This document shows, in pieces, positions 1 to 8,573 of a stretch of DNA of 64,000 nucleotides; within the stretch, counting starts at the first letter, position 1, and the number at the start of each line of letters is the position of its first letter. Location of the stretch: positions 248,001 through 312,000 of the forward strand of contig CALCLY010000022.1 of the NCBI GenBank assembly GCA_937966555.1, written 5' to 3'. A program made the translations under genes and the position numbers. This DNA comes from CALCLY01 sp900552775. GTDB lineage: Bacteria > Bacillota > Clostridia > UMGS1883 > UMGS1540. A model generated the notes under the pieces. The model was not told the origin of the DNA. It searched no databases and saw only the letters and a list, made by a program, of their open reading frames with translations.

Positions 1-426
1 TTTCACTTTTCTTTCTTCACCGCATTTCATCGACGGAATATGCGCGTCCTCTGGGAATGCAATGCAGAATTCGCCTGCATGCAAATGAAGCTGTGTAACC
101 TCACCGTCCATAAAAATATAATCTTCTTCATCGTGATATTCACATATCGGCACAAGCGTTTTTATATCGGCATATCCGAGTATTTCTTCCCCTTCAATAA
201 TATAGTGAATATCTATAAATCTTCTGTGTGCTTCAAATTTTTTCGGCGTGCCGTCCGGCATAAAATCCGTCTTATCGCAATGCGACACGCATCCTCTTAT
301 TTTCCCGTCGCTCATTTCTTCTCCGACGGAATCGGGTGTCAGCGACTTTAAAAATTCAAACGCCTTTTTAAACTCTTTATGTACCGAAAAATACTTTTCA
401 CAATCTTTTATATTCCCCGTAATCAT
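1..426 (-). CDS. YhcH/YjgK/YiaL (NanQ-type) family protein, partial
   Basis: The reading frame is open from an ATG at 426 to the left edge, so the 142 visible codons are the N-terminal part and the C-terminus is missing. A GGGAGG Shine-Dalgarno lies just upstream. The product resembles the YhcH/YjgK/YiaL (DUF386) cupin family: the region around HRRFIDIHYIIEGEE, the GYADI stretch and the LHLHAGEFCIAFPEDAHIPS metal-site block are typical. In E. coli the family member NanQ (YhcH) acts as an N-acetylneuraminate anomerase, while other members sit with beta-galactosidase or uronate genes. It follows the NanA/DapA-like gene by 17 bases, so the two are probably co-transcribed. A sialic-acid role is inferred from that neighbour; the exact sugar is not shown by the sequence. 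Confidence 0.85.
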   Translation of the reverse strand, partial: MITGNIKDCEKYFSVHKEFKKAFEFLKSLTPDSVGEEMSDGKIRGCVSHCDKTDFMPDGTPKKFEAHRRFIDIHYIIEGEEILGYADIKTLVPICEYHDEEDYIFMDGEVTQLHLHAGEFCIAFPEDAHIPSMKCGEERKVK

Positions 427-443
427 TTTAATCCTCCCGTATA

Positions 444-1319
444 TTAAAGCTCCCCTATTTCACGCATAATCTTTTCTATCTCAGCCGCGCCCTCCGAAGA
501 ACATTTTCCAAAATAATCGGGCGCAAAGTTTCCTTCCATCCCGAGCAAGTTCATAGAAACGGTAAATCCCTGCATAACTCCGTGTTTTGCATATGTATCA
601 CGAAGCAGCAATATATTATTCAGGTATTTAGCGCATTTGTCCATATCTCCGCTCTGTGCGCTTTTTATAAATTTTTCCGCATTTTTCGGCGTTGATGAGA
701 ACATACCGTCCAGAACTTTGTCAAGTCCGAAAGAAAGCGCTGCGTCAAAGCAGTCTATATTGCTGTAGAGCACTTCAAACTCCGGGATATTTTGTTTTAT
801 AAGCCTTCCGAGTGCCATATCTCCGCTTTTTATGCCTTTAATATTTTCGTGTTTTGCAAGGCGCTTTACCATATCAAATGTGATTTTGCATTTCGTAACG
901 CCGGGCAAATCATATAAAAATATGGGCTTGTCGGACTTATCGGCTATCATTTCAAAAAAATTGCAGTGCACAGCTTCGCAATTTGCAAAATAAAACGGCG
1001 TTGTAACAACCGCTGCCGTAAAAGGACAATCTTTAACGCGCTCAATTCTTTCAATAACCCTCTGAGCCGAGTTATCCATTGCCCCGACAAAAAGCGGTAC
1101 TCTGCCGCCCACTGCCGCACTTGCCACATAAACCGCCTCAGCATATGCGTTGTCCGGCACGGAAGCCTCCATTCCCATGCTGCCCATTAAAAGCAGTCCG
1201 CTTGCCCCGGCATCTATCTGCATATTTATTTCTTTTTCAAGCGATTCCTTGTCGATGCTTCCGTCTTTTAAAAGAGGCGTTCCGAGGGCTGTGTAAAATC
1301 CTTTTTTAAGTTTTTCCAT
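444..1319 (-). CDS. DHDPS/N-acetylneuraminate lyase family aldolase
   Basis: A 291-aa class I aldolase of the DapA/NanA superfamily that would cleave or condense a 2-oxo acid through a Schiff base. The (beta/alpha)8 landmarks are visible: the substrate-carboxylate loop GSMGME at about residues 46-51, Tyr136 in YDLPGVT and the Schiff-base lysine Lys164 in GIKSGD, matching Tyr137 and Lys165 of E. coli NanA. The loop sequence departs from both the usual GTTGE and GSTGE, so substrate cannot be fixed. Pairing with a YhcH/NanQ-type gene and a GH20 hexosaminidase favours N-acetylneuraminate lyase or a related sugar-acid aldolase over lysine biosynthesis. It has its own promoter in the gap after the GH20 gene and a good AAGGAGAG ribosome site. 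Confidence 0.85.
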   Translation of the reverse strand: MEKLKKGFYTALGTPLLKDGSIDKESLEKEINMQIDAGASGLLLMGSMGMEASVPDNAYAEAVYVASAAVGGRVPLFVGAMDNSAQRVIERIERVKDCPFTAAVVTTPFYFANCEAVHCNFFEMIADKSDKPIFLYDLPGVTKCKITFDMVKRLAKHENIKGIKSGDMALGRLIKQNIPEFEVLYSNIDCFDAALSFGLDKVLDGMFSSTPKNAEKFIKSAQSGDMDKCAKYLNNILLLRDTYAKHGVMQGFTVSMNLLGMEGNFAPDYFGKCSSEGAAEIEKIMREIGEL

Positions 1320-1353
1320 TAATTATCTCTCCTTATTTTTAATCACTGAAGCC

Positions 1354-1382
1354 ATTATATACTCGTTTATTAATAAAGTCAA
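1354..1382 (-). promoter_or_regulatory. Sigma-A promoter of the aldolase-yhcH pair
   Basis: On the minus strand TTGACT (1382-1377) and TATAAT (1359-1354) are separated by 17 bases. It lies 35 bases before the aldolase start, so that gene pair can be expressed independently of the long operon upstream. No hairpin terminator is evident between 1320 and 1418. Confidence 0.8.
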
Positions 1383-1418
1383 TGAACTAAAAAGACAACT
1401 TTTCAGAAAGATGTCCGT

Positions 1419-3173
1419 TTATATGACTTTATACGCCTCCAGCTCATCACGTCTTGACTTAAGTTTTCCGACAGAGTTCTCAATACCGTTTTCAAAGTTC
1501 TTTAATTTGAAGAGCCGCTTATATTCCTCTATCACCCCGTCAAAGCGTTCCAAAAGCTCCGCCTTCTTTTCTTTGCTTACACAGCCGTGAGTTTTGATTT
1601 TGCAAAGCTCCGCTCCGAGCATGATCATTTCGGCGTTGCACAAAACCTCGTCCTTGAGATTTTCGTTTGCTTTTGTTTTTTCTATATCGCGACACACGGC
1701 ACCGACATAAGAAATAACATTGTCGAAATAAAAATCGTCTCCGCATTCTTTTATGTTAAAGGTTTCGCATTCCACCTCATCCATCGGAATTGTGAGTGTA
1801 AACGAGCACATTGTCATGCCGTGTACCTTATGCGGCTCTAAATGGTAGAATTTGCCGAGTCTGTACATAATCTCGCCCATTTTGCCCTCAAACACGAATC
1901 TGTCAACAAAATCAAACGCGCCGTAGCGAAAATCATTTTTAAAATTCTCACAATTTTGTTCTTCGCCGCTATTCCATGCATATTGTCCCGCAAGTGCGCA
2001 GGGATAATAACTCTCGGCAATAAACTGCATATGCCCGTCCTCGTTCATGCCCCAGTCCGTGAGCAGATATCCTACCGCACCGTATTTTTTCGCAAGCTCT
2101 CCGGTTGTTCTTACGTTAAACTCCATAACATCAACGCGCGAGGTGAGACTAAGCCATACGGCATTGCTCGGGCAAACGTAAAATCTTACGCCGCTGTCTG
2201 CGAGAATACGGCATTTCTCCTCCATCATCTGAGTTGAAATAATTCCATATCCCCATTCAACCGCCGTTACATTCTGCGGAAATTTTGAAAAAGAATCCGG
2301 GTGACTTATTATCATATCGTCCCAAAACTGAATCTTTTTACCGTATTTTTTATTTACAAGATTGTTTATTTTCGTGAGATAATCTATAAATACATTTTCT
2401 ATTCCGCGTTTTTCACATTCATCTTTTGTCTGATACTCGCCGAAGCCATATGCTTCATCAAGCCCTACATGAACATATTCCGACTTAAAATGCGGCAGCA
2501 GAGAACCATATATTTTGTCCAAAAGCTCAATTGAACCCGGATCCAGGGGATTCAGAGTCCACGGATTATCCTCACCGTCTCCCAAAGCCAGGTGCGCATT
2601 TTCAGGCTTTTCAAGCCACGCCTTCATATGTCCGAAGCTGTTCTGGTTGGGAACAAGCGATATAAATCTCTCGCTGCAATAATTATCAAGAAATTCAATG
2701 TCATCTGGCGTAAGACACTCAATGTCCTTTGTATATTCGGGAAATGCGCTGTATTTAAAGCAAAAGCTGTCCATATAAAGCTGAAACTCATTATATTTAA
2801 GCAATGCAAGCACATCTACAAAGTGAAGTATTGTATCAAGACGCGGCATTCTTCCGCGGCTTATATCAAGCATATACCCTCTGTTTTCCATATCGGGCTT
2901 ATCGTGAACCTTGCATTCGCAAACGCAGCCGTCATCGCAAAGCTCCCAAAGGCTTGTCATTGCTCTGAAACAGCCTTCATCCGTTGAATATGTAACTTTT
3001 ATTCTGTCTTTTGATACCTCCAGCTCGTATTCTTCTTTTTCAAAGTCTTTTGAAAGTGAAAAAACAATGTCGAACTTATCGCGTTTCTTATAAAAATCCA
3101 AAAGCGTACCCGGCTTTTCAAATTTATATTTTTCTTTTCCGTATTCAACAGATTTTGGTATTGGGTAAATCAT
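1419..3173 (-). CDS. GH20-family beta-N-acetylhexosaminidase, no signal peptide
   Basis: A 584-aa protein with the GH20 layout: an N-terminal alpha/beta domain (about 1-95), then a TIM barrel that begins near NRGYMLDISRGRMP and carries the catalytic Asp-Glu pair in VHVGLDEAYG (Asp239-Glu240). In GH20 the Glu is the acid/base and the Asp orients the 2-acetamido group of the substrate. No signal peptide is visible, so it probably acts in the cytoplasm on imported oligosaccharides containing GlcNAc or GalNAc. It starts 2 bases after the FG-GAP gene stop and is the last gene of the region-A operon. About 35 residues before the DE pair it has WTLNPLDPGS, like the second GH20 in the window. Substrate specificity is not deducible. 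Confidence 0.88.
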   Translation of the reverse strand: MIYPIPKSVEYGKEKYKFEKPGTLLDFYKKRDKFDIVFSLSKDFEKEEYELEVSKDRIKVTYSTDEGCFRAMTSLWELCDDGCVCECKVHDKPDMENRGYMLDISRGRMPRLDTILHFVDVLALLKYNEFQLYMDSFCFKYSAFPEYTKDIECLTPDDIEFLDNYCSERFISLVPNQNSFGHMKAWLEKPENAHLALGDGEDNPWTLNPLDPGSIELLDKIYGSLLPHFKSEYVHVGLDEAYGFGEYQTKDECEKRGIENVFIDYLTKINNLVNKKYGKKIQFWDDMIISHPDSFSKFPQNVTAVEWGYGIISTQMMEEKCRILADSGVRFYVCPSNAVWLSLTSRVDVMEFNVRTTGELAKKYGAVGYLLTDWGMNEDGHMQFIAESYYPCALAGQYAWNSGEEQNCENFKNDFRYGAFDFVDRFVFEGKMGEIMYRLGKFYHLEPHKVHGMTMCSFTLTIPMDEVECETFNIKECGDDFYFDNVISYVGAVCRDIEKTKANENLKDEVLCNAEMIMLGAELCKIKTHGCVSKEKKAELLERFDGVIEEYKRLFKLKNFENGIENSVGKLKSRRDELEAYKVI

Positions 3174-3175
3174 TA

Positions 3176-5908
3176 TTATCTCTCCTCAAATTCTATTTCA
3201 ATTTTATCTACTCGTGGTGTGCCGCAGCCGCATCGCGCAAAAAGCGTCATTCTGTATTGCATATACCGTTTGTTTTCCGCAGCGCTTTTACCGCCGTTTG
3301 AAATTATTTCTCCCCACGGCGCATTATAAAGTTCTTCCGCATTGTTTCCGAAACGAACCTGTATATATGTTTTACAGCCTTTTCCCAAAGTTTCATGCCA
3401 TGAAGCTTTAAAAGTCTTTGAGCCTTTCGGCATCTCATACGCTTCGGAATAATAGTATTCGTTATCGCTTCTGTCCTTAACATTTCCTATATCAACGGTG
3501 TTCATGCCGTGCACACCGATTGTGGGCAACTCTGTTTTTCGTGTTTCCGAAAGTCCGTCTTCACCGCCCCAGTAAATGTATGAATTGCACTTATGCATTC
3601 CCTCGCTCTTATGGTTTGCAACAGCAAGATCGGTATATCCCCTTCCGCGAAAATCTCCGGCAAGACAGCCGCACGATGAACACCCTGCAAGAGGCTTTCT
3701 GTCCTCCATACGAAACATGCCGTTTCCGCTTCCGTAATAGACAAAAGCGTCTATATCGCGCGTCCGCGTGTTTGTGTACGAAGTTGCAAATATATCTAAA
3801 ATTCCGTCATTGTTAAAGTCCGCTATAGTAACGGAATTTGCGCAGCTTGCGGGAAGTCTTGTTTTTCTGTTTTCGGAAAATCCGCCGGGTCCGCCCCAGT
3901 AAATCGTAACATACGACTCGGAATAGACCTTCTTTCCTATTGCCATGTGTCCGCCTATAACAAGATCCAAATATCCGTTTCCGGTAAGATCCGCGGCGTT
4001 TGCACATGCAGCGCCGTCCGTTGCAAGAATCTGCATATTTTCGGCGGAAAAACCTTCAGGTCCTCCCCAAAGAATCATGCAGTTTTTACCTGTAATCTGT
4101 GAAACAAATATATCAAGCCACCCGTCACCGTTGAAATCTGCGGCAAAAAGCCAGCGTATTCCGCCATACTCCTTTAAAATTTCCCATTCTTCATCCGAAT
4201 AGACAGGATCTTTGCCTTCAACCTCCCATTTGTCCGGAGTAAATGTTTCGGGATTCGGACCCAAAACAATTTTTTTGACTCTGTCTGTGCTGTAGCCGTC
4301 CGCGCCGCCTTCATATACCAAAAGTTCGCGATTTTTTATACCTCCCGTTATTATGTCAAGATAGCCGCTGTGCCGAAAATCTCCCACAGCCGCGCCATGC
4401 GGCAATATTGCAGGTATAACCTCCATATGGTCGTTCGAAAGCCCTTCACCGTCATTTTTATAAAGGTAAAGTCCTCGCGATAAGTGCGGTGCATTTTCGG
4501 CACAATTTACAACCAGCACATCTGGATATCCGTTATCCGAAAAATCAGCAAATTTTACTTCCACCGCGGCAAGACCCGGAAGTTTTATTTTCCTGTCGGC
4601 GCAGTAGCCGTCTTCATCGCCGAGATAGATATATATATCTTCTTTGCCCAAAACCGTTTCACTTTCATGATTTATTGAAACAACCTGATATTTTTCTTTT
4701 CCGCTGTCCGCAACAACAATTCTTGTTGCGCAAAGGCTTTCAATTTCTTTTACCTTTTTGATTTTTCTGTTTTTAAGACTCAGCACAAGGCTTTTAACAT
4801 TATGCGTTTCCCTTGTGCTCGTCTGTGCGACAAAAATATAGTTTTCTCCGTTTTTTTCAAGCGGAGATACGGTAACTGTTCTTGCTCCCCGTGTTTTAAA
4901 AGGGACTGCGCTTTCCAAAGAAAATCCGTCTTTTTCAAAAAGAACCATGCTTTCTTCCGTTTTATCTCTGTCGGTCTGAACCGCCAACACCAAAGCGTTT
5001 TCGCCGTCTATGTACGAGGACGCGGCATGCACGGCACAGCCGGCTTTAACGCGAAGCTCCTCTTTTTGTTTTCTCTCCGCAAAGCTTTCGAAAACAGCGT
5101 CTCCGTCTTCTCCTCTGAACGTACACACTTTCCCGTTTAGAGTAACGGCAGCCGTGCACCAGCTGAGTCTTTTTATCGCCATTCTCCCCGCCGATGTAGT
5201 ACTTACTTCTTCATCTATATATGTTTCACCGTCAAAATCCGTAAATCTTTCTGCGTTTAAACCGTCTTCTCCGCCCCAATAAATACGCATTTTTCCGCAT
5301 TGGCGCAAAACGTACGCATCATCATAGCCGTCCCCGTCAAAATCGGCGCATGTAACGCTTAATGCATCGGACTCTATATCTTCATACTTACAGCTTTCTA
5401 TGCCGAGTGCTGTGGGATAGAATATACGCAGTCTTCCGCCGCCGGCAAATATAACGGCTTTTTTTCCGCTTTTCATAAAATCGCCAACATCAACCGATAT
5501 TGCCCCGGGAGCAACCATATGAGTTTGATATTTTTCACTGTACCCCTCTTCGCTTGCATAATAAATTGAAGACACAACATCGCCCGACACACCGTCATGC
5601 TGGCACGCCACAATCAAATCCTCTTTTCCGCTGCCTGAAACATCCGCGGCAACAGCGTCAAAAGCTCCGTTTGAATACAGCTCTCTGTAATCTCCGTTCA
5701 GTACATCATCATAGATATGAAGTTTCGGTCTCTCTCCCATTGCATGGCTGTTTGCAAAAGGTAAATCGGGGTATCCGTTTCCGGTCACATCAAAATTATA
5801 TATTCTCTGCAAAACTCCTTTTGCGGAAACATACAGATTTTGACCGCCGTTTCCGAGTTTACCCTTCATAAAATCGGAAAAGCTTTCCTTTTTCCATATT
5901 TTTGTCAT
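3176..5908 (-). CDS. FG-GAP/VCBS repeat beta-propeller protein without signal peptide
   Basis: A 910-aa protein built from many FG-GAP/VCBS-type blades. At least ten repeats show Asp-rich calcium-loop motifs such as DFDGDGYDDAYV, DFSDNGYPDVLV, DFNGDGWLDIFV, DLTGNGYLDLVI and DFNNDGILDIFA, often followed by WGG(E/P)(D/E)G(L/F). These predict one or two calcium-binding beta-propellers. The ATG at 5908 is chosen because AAGGGAG lies 8 bases upstream; an in-frame start 16 codons earlier lacks a ribosome site. The N-terminus from the chosen start is hydrophilic with no Sec signal or membrane segment, which is odd because this fold is normally extracellular. It sits between an SLH protein and GH20 in the same operon. 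Function is unknown; a sugar-binding or lyase-like propeller is possible. Confidence 0.8.
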   Translation of the reverse strand: MTKIWKKESFSDFMKGKLGNGGQNLYVSAKGVLQRIYNFDVTGNGYPDLPFANSHAMGERPKLHIYDDVLNGDYRELYSNGAFDAVAADVSGSGKEDLIVACQHDGVSGDVVSSIYYASEEGYSEKYQTHMVAPGAISVDVGDFMKSGKKAVIFAGGGRLRIFYPTALGIESCKYEDIESDALSVTCADFDGDGYDDAYVLRQCGKMRIYWGGEDGLNAERFTDFDGETYIDEEVSTTSAGRMAIKRLSWCTAAVTLNGKVCTFRGEDGDAVFESFAERKQKEELRVKAGCAVHAASSYIDGENALVLAVQTDRDKTEESMVLFEKDGFSLESAVPFKTRGARTVTVSPLEKNGENYIFVAQTSTRETHNVKSLVLSLKNRKIKKVKEIESLCATRIVVADSGKEKYQVVSINHESETVLGKEDIYIYLGDEDGYCADRKIKLPGLAAVEVKFADFSDNGYPDVLVVNCAENAPHLSRGLYLYKNDGEGLSNDHMEVIPAILPHGAAVGDFRHSGYLDIITGGIKNRELLVYEGGADGYSTDRVKKIVLGPNPETFTPDKWEVEGKDPVYSDEEWEILKEYGGIRWLFAADFNGDGWLDIFVSQITGKNCMILWGGPEGFSAENMQILATDGAACANAADLTGNGYLDLVIGGHMAIGKKVYSESYVTIYWGGPGGFSENRKTRLPASCANSVTIADFNNDGILDIFATSYTNTRTRDIDAFVYYGSGNGMFRMEDRKPLAGCSSCGCLAGDFRGRGYTDLAVANHKSEGMHKCNSYIYWGGEDGLSETRKTELPTIGVHGMNTVDIGNVKDRSDNEYYYSEAYEMPKGSKTFKASWHETLGKGCKTYIQVRFGNNAEELYNAPWGEIISNGGKSAAENKRYMQYRMTLFARCGCGTPRVDKIEIEFEER

Positions 5909-5933
5909 GTTTTTTCTCCCTTCGGAATGTCCG

Positions 5934-8573
5934 TTATTTGTATACAACAATAACACCGTTTGTTGTATATGAAGTATAAAGAATTATCTTGGAACCTTTT
6001 CCTGCCGTTTTATAATCAATTAAATCAGACACTTTACCGTTTTTCACTTTATTGTTTCTTTCTGAAGAATCATAAACTATAACCGCAAATCTGTCTGCCG
6101 GATAACTTTCGAGCTTATCATAGCCCAAAACCGTACCGCTTCCGGGAATAGATCCTTTATATACAAGCATATTGCCGCCGTAAATCGAATAAATTTCGTT
6201 TAAGCTTATTCTGAGCTGGCTGTTCGGCGCCTCGGTATTATAGAAAGTATCGGGATATTTAAAGTTATCTCCGGCGCGGTCATATATAAGCTCTACTGTT
6301 GTTATCTTCCCGAAATCGTTTGCGGCAAATCTTATAACATCACCTTCGGCAAGAGTATGTACTTTTCCCGAGCCGTCAAGCTCAAGAATATTTTGTAAAA
6401 CTCCGCTGTCTTTTACCACCGCGCTGCTTGCTCCGCTTTTATCCGTGTAATAAATTTTTTCCTGCAAAGAACCGTCACTGCCCACAATTTTTGCCGTATC
6501 CGTTACCACGGCAATACTGTTTGTGATAGGAATCTGTTCTGCAGTTTCCGAAGACTGCAGCACAACAGCCTCTGCCATATGAGATTCTTCATTAGACTTA
6601 TACGCCTCAATTGAATATTTGTCATTCGGCACAAGGAAAGATGTGTTCGATGTAATATAGTATTCATCGTCTGAATTATCTTCTTCGGGCACGCGGAAAA
6701 TAACAGTTTTTCCGCTCGTTGCAATTTTTGAGCCGAAAATTCCTGTGGTTCTTCTCCACTCAAGCTTTTCCTCCGATTTCGGAACACCCGAAGAATCCAC
6801 AAAGCTTGAAAACATGCGTTTTAAAGTATTGGCATTTTCGTTTTTTCCTTTTGAAGGAGTATCAATATCAGTCAGTCTGCCCGCCGAATCGGTAAGGTAT
6901 TTTATTACGCAGCTTTCAAGTTTTCCTCCTGCCGTCAAATAAGAATATGCGTCATTTTTGCTTAAGTATTCTCCGTCAACAAAAAGTTTGTCGGCAGATT
7001 CAAAAACCTTTATTTTGTTATCTGCCGTAAGGACTTTGTACTCGCATACACCGCTGATTCCTTTTTTCAGCTTAGCATTTATAAGATATCCGAGACCCAA
7101 GTCGGCTGATGATATATCTCTGTTCACGGTTGCAATCTTATTAAGAGTTGTTAAGCCGAAAACCGCCGTATCTCCTATTTTAAGTTCTTCGTTTTCTGCA
7201 AAAGCATGTGTAGTGCGGTATCTGACACCGCCTATCGTAACATACATATTCCGTCCGCTTTTTTCAATCGCTTCTACACTTCCGCGTGCCTCTCTGTTTG
7301 AGAAAACGGCTTTAATAATTTCTCCGTTCTCACTTCTTCTCACGGAAACCACGTCGTATCTTACAAGCTCGCTTATAAACATAACGTTGCCGTATTCGTC
7401 CGTAAAGCTTACGTTTCCCTCACCGTTATCCTTAAGGCATACGGATTTTTGGCTTTCGTAAATGTCATATATGGTTTTGCTTGAAGCGTCCGCTATCTTT
7501 ACGGCAAAATCCTCCGTTATATTCATAAATATAACATCGGCTTTTCCATCGGAATTATTATCCGTCAGGCTTATCTCGCCTTGCCTATTTTCAAAAAGAG
7601 CGGAATTTACTTTTGAAACCTTAACATCGTTAAAAAGGATCACAGCGTCCGACGCAATTTTTTCCGTAACCTCTTTTCCGTTTTCGTCATATTTGAGTTC
7701 TGTTACGGAAAAAGCGTAAACATCCTCCGCGTCAATTTTTACGCTTGTGTTCCCGACAGAACAAATTGCCAAAACCTCTACGGAATCCGCATCGTAATAA
7801 AAAAGTGTATTCATTCCCACAAAATCCGAAATATCTTCTATATCTGTGTTGTATTTAATTCCGTTTATCAAAACCGTTCCTTCATCATACGCAACATTGT
7901 CATACAAAGATTTGTTTTTAACACCGTTTACAATTCCTTCGCCGCTTTCGATATCATGTGAAAGCTTTAATATCGTTTCGCCTTCTTTTATCTCATACTC
8001 TATTGTTTTTCCGATGGTTTTCGGAACCATTACATCTGCTCCTATAGAATTAAAAAGCATTGTCTGCATGTCGCGGAACACAAGATTTGCATTCCCGAAC
8101 ATATTTATTCCGCGAAGAACCTTCTGCTCATCGGCAAGTACAATATATCCGCTCGGATAGCCGCCTTTGTATTCGGCATAATCACCGTAGCCAAGCATAC
8201 ACATAACCATTTTGCAAGCTTCGTTATATGTTATATAATCGTCAGGTCTCGCCGCTCCGCCGTAAATAAGTCCGCGTTTCTGTGCATTGGCCATAATGCC
8301 GTATTTGTCATGAAAACCGTTTATGTCCGAAAACTCAACATCCTTTTCCTCACAAACTGTTGATGCATTCATTATTTTAAGAAGAGCCTCGGTAAAATCC
8401 GCTCTTTTCACAGGTTCTGCCGCGTCCGTATATTCACCGACAGAAAAACCAAGCTGTGTCAAAACGCGCTTTTTACCTTCAAAATCCGTGTTTTTGGAAG
8501 CAGCAAGTCCCGTAACGGCACTCATGTTCAAAACAGCCGCACAAAAAACCACAGACAGTATTTTTTTAATCAT
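5934..8573 (-). CDS. 879-aa secreted protein with N-terminal SLH region (cassette partner)
   Basis: It begins with a Sec signal peptide (residues about 1-25, ending ...TGLAAS). Residues about 35-170 resemble SLH repeats (FSDINGF, ITYNEACKMVMCMLGYGDYAEYKGGYPSGYIVLADE). The remaining roughly 700 residues are beta-rich with no family I recognise, apart from a calcium-loop-like NNSDGKADVIF segment near residue 340. Its ATG overlaps the stop of the upstream SLH gene by 4 bases (ATGA), and the GGAGGTGA ribosome site lies inside that gene's last codons, implying translational coupling. The 882-aa protein at 60457-63105 is a paralogue of the same size, layout and gene position, sharing the GGYP(S/A)GY motif and a similar calcium-like loop. 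It is probably a cell-wall-attached surface protein acting with its upstream partner. Confidence 0.8.
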   Translation of the reverse strand: MIKKILSVVFCAAVLNMSAVTGLAASKNTDFEGKKRVLTQLGFSVGEYTDAAEPVKRADFTEALLKIMNASTVCEEKDVEFSDINGFHDKYGIMANAQKRGLIYGGAARPDDYITYNEACKMVMCMLGYGDYAEYKGGYPSGYIVLADEQKVLRGINMFGNANLVFRDMQTMLFNSIGADVMVPKTIGKTIEYEIKEGETILKLSHDIESGEGIVNGVKNKSLYDNVAYDEGTVLINGIKYNTDIEDISDFVGMNTLFYYDADSVEVLAICSVGNTSVKIDAEDVYAFSVTELKYDENGKEVTEKIASDAVILFNDVKVSKVNSALFENRQGEISLTDNNSDGKADVIFMNITEDFAVKIADASSKTIYDIYESQKSVCLKDNGEGNVSFTDEYGNVMFISELVRYDVVSVRRSENGEIIKAVFSNREARGSVEAIEKSGRNMYVTIGGVRYRTTHAFAENEELKIGDTAVFGLTTLNKIATVNRDISSADLGLGYLINAKLKKGISGVCEYKVLTADNKIKVFESADKLFVDGEYLSKNDAYSYLTAGGKLESCVIKYLTDSAGRLTDIDTPSKGKNENANTLKRMFSSFVDSSGVPKSEEKLEWRRTTGIFGSKIATSGKTVIFRVPEEDNSDDEYYITSNTSFLVPNDKYSIEAYKSNEESHMAEAVVLQSSETAEQIPITNSIAVVTDTAKIVGSDGSLQEKIYYTDKSGASSAVVKDSGVLQNILELDGSGKVHTLAEGDVIRFAANDFGKITTVELIYDRAGDNFKYPDTFYNTEAPNSQLRISLNEIYSIYGGNMLVYKGSIPGSGTVLGYDKLESYPADRFAVIVYDSSERNNKVKNGKVSDLIDYKTAGKGSKIILYTSYTTNGVIVVYK

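Noticed and set aside
444..1319. dapA of lysine biosynthesis
   Set aside because: The YhcH neighbour and variant loop fit sugar-acid metabolism better, and no lysine gene is nearby.
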